A DNA stretch of 64,000 nucleotides. Origin: Certhia americana (Eukaryota > Chordata > Aves > Passeriformes > Certhiidae). How positions within the stretch are numbered: the stretch's first letter is position 1; each line of letters starts with the position of its first letter. The position numbers and the translations under genes are program-made. Shown piece by piece: positions 62,661 to 64,000 of this stretch. The DNA is taken from positions 7,973,104 through 8,037,103 of the forward strand of contig CM031866.1 of the NCBI GenBank assembly GCA_018697195.1, in the 5' to 3' direction. A model generated the notes under the pieces. The model did no database searches and had not been told where the DNA came from. It worked only from the letters and a program-made list of their open reading frames with translations.

Positions 62661-64000
62661 GTCACCAGCATCTTACACGCGTCGTGCTAAACCACTTAGA
62701 CAATAAATCACCTCGGCTACTTCTTTGGACTTGTACGACCAAAATGACTGTTCTTTCACCTCTGCCACCACAGACCTTGTTTTTTTGTCAAGTACTCGTC
62801 CACAAAGACCTCTCTTTAATGGGAGGGTTAGACATGAAAATGCCCTCACCGTTTGTCCATCAAACACCACCAGCACATTTTGATTTCTCTGGCTCTTTTC
62901 CGAGCGTCCATAAGAGTCCATACTCTCCTTGCCGCTGTCAATACAAAACACTGACTTTTTCAGATAATCACATAATAAGCAACTGTTTTCCAGTATCAGG
63001 TGACAGGGGACAGACGTTTACAGTGCACCAGATCTTTAAGCCAGCTGCATGTACAAACAAGTGTAACAAGTCACAGGTAATTGTTTACACGAATGTGTAT
63101 TTGCCAATACTGTCACTTCGTCCGGATGTTTGAGTGTTGCATAACAAAGCTCCATTGGATTTGTTTTCTATCGTGGGTATACACTTGCGATGGCTTTTCC
63201 CTAAGAACTGAGCTTGTCCCACCACTAAGGAACTGAAGTTTCATATTTAAAAGATACTCTCTACAAATTTACATCAAAGAGCAGCAGTGCTGGTTTCCTT
63301 AGGGTAAACAAGAGGTTACTCATAGTGCTCAGAGCTTATAGACTTATAACAACAAACGAATACTCTTTCTTATTAAATAAAAACAGTATTTTTTTTTTTA
63401 AGTCTGCTTTTGCAATCCTTTTTAATTCAGGAGTCTAAGATCTGTGATACAGATATCACTGTACCCTTTACCAGACAGGGCATGACAGGACAGAGATGAG
63501 ATTGAGGAAGACCATCATTGTCGAGAATTAGTGTTTCTGGCGTCCAAGAGTGAGAGGTCATAAATACTGAAATGCATATATGAGGAGAGTGTTTGGGTTG
63601 TTCTTGATTTTACCTGTTCTTTGTTTGTTTCTTCACCTGACTTTTCCATTTTTTCTTCCTTCCCCGTGCCTATCCATCTGCTTAACCGATCCTGTCCTTG
63701 TACTGAACAAGAAGCAAAAGGGAAACAAGTATTTCAGGTTTTATCCCTCTATAGAAAAAAAAAAAAATCTCAAGCAAAAATTCCGCAGAGCTGCTTTTAT
63801 TATTTAATGTTAGCTTGAAGCTCTATTAAAAATGCCTTAAAATGCATTTCAAAATGAGCACATACTTCATGTAGCGGGGAAAGAAAACGCATTTCTGGGA
63901 GCTAAGCCTGCACTGTTGTTCCAAGAGCCCTCAGGAATCCTGTGGAAAGCTCAGCATCTCGAAGCACTATTGCTTTTTTAACTATTTTGGAAGACATTTA
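62661..64000. other. Intergenic DNA upstream of MEX3B, no gene recognised
   Basis: An abrupt return to AT-rich unique sequence after the CpG island. A plus-strand frame of 203 codons (62,522-63,133) begins in the island and runs out of it, but has no recognisable motif. Poly-A and poly-T runs lie at about 63,390 and 63,757. Confidence 0.65.

Noticed and set aside
61389..62706. Frames of 230 to 326 codons across the CpG island
   Set aside because: Open frames on both strands are expected in very GC-rich DNA; the translations are Arg/Pro/Gly low-complexity with no domain.
1..64000. tRNA, rRNA, CRISPR array or bacterial-type systems
   Set aside because: No cloverleaf with tRNA A/B boxes, no rRNA phrases, no regularly spaced direct repeats and no dense gene packing were seen; the DNA is vertebrate nuclear.

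Overview
The window looks like bird nuclear DNA, probably from a passerine. It is mostly AT-rich intergenic sequence with no operon-like gene packing. It carries one solo endogenous-retrovirus LTR of a type I associate with passerines, and a scatter of decayed amniote-wide retroposon fragments. One recognisable vertebrate gene, MEX3B, lies on the minus strand at the right end. Gene and repeat names come from sequence recognition, not from database searches.

Layout. Positions 1 to about 57,240 form a gene desert. I found no exon there that I can tie to a known protein. Open frames in it are short, lack recognisable motifs and often overlap on opposite strands. The desert holds an LTR (about 27,950-28,316, minus strand), several ancient MIR-like, CORE-SINE-like and CR1/L3-like fragments, simple repeats, and several low-repeat stretches that could be conserved regulatory elements. 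From memory of vertebrate genomes, the region 3' of MEX3B towards TMC3 is a long gene desert, which fits this arrangement.

MEX3B occupies about 57,240-61,700. The order along the minus strand is: CpG-island promoter (about 61,500-62,660, CCAAT box at 61,786-61,790), 5' UTR, exon 1 (ATG at 61,196, donor at 60,916/60,915), an intron of about 1 kb, exon 2 (about 59,937 to the TGA at 58,535), and a 1.3 kb AT-rich 3' UTR with AATAAA signals near 57,260. The product is an RNA-binding protein with two KH domains and a C-terminal RING finger. The last 200 or so codons and the 3' UTR read cleanly. From about 59,120 up to the start codon, the conserved protein blocks are spread over all three frames by small insertions and deletions of both signs. 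That pattern fits a locally poor consensus in a GC-rich region better than true gene decay.

From 62,660 to 64,000 the sequence returns abruptly to AT-rich intergenic DNA with no recognised gene. I found no unprecedented biological system. The points most worth following are the frame-broken MEX3B segment, the candidate regulatory elements in the desert, and the unusual hairpins and palindromes.
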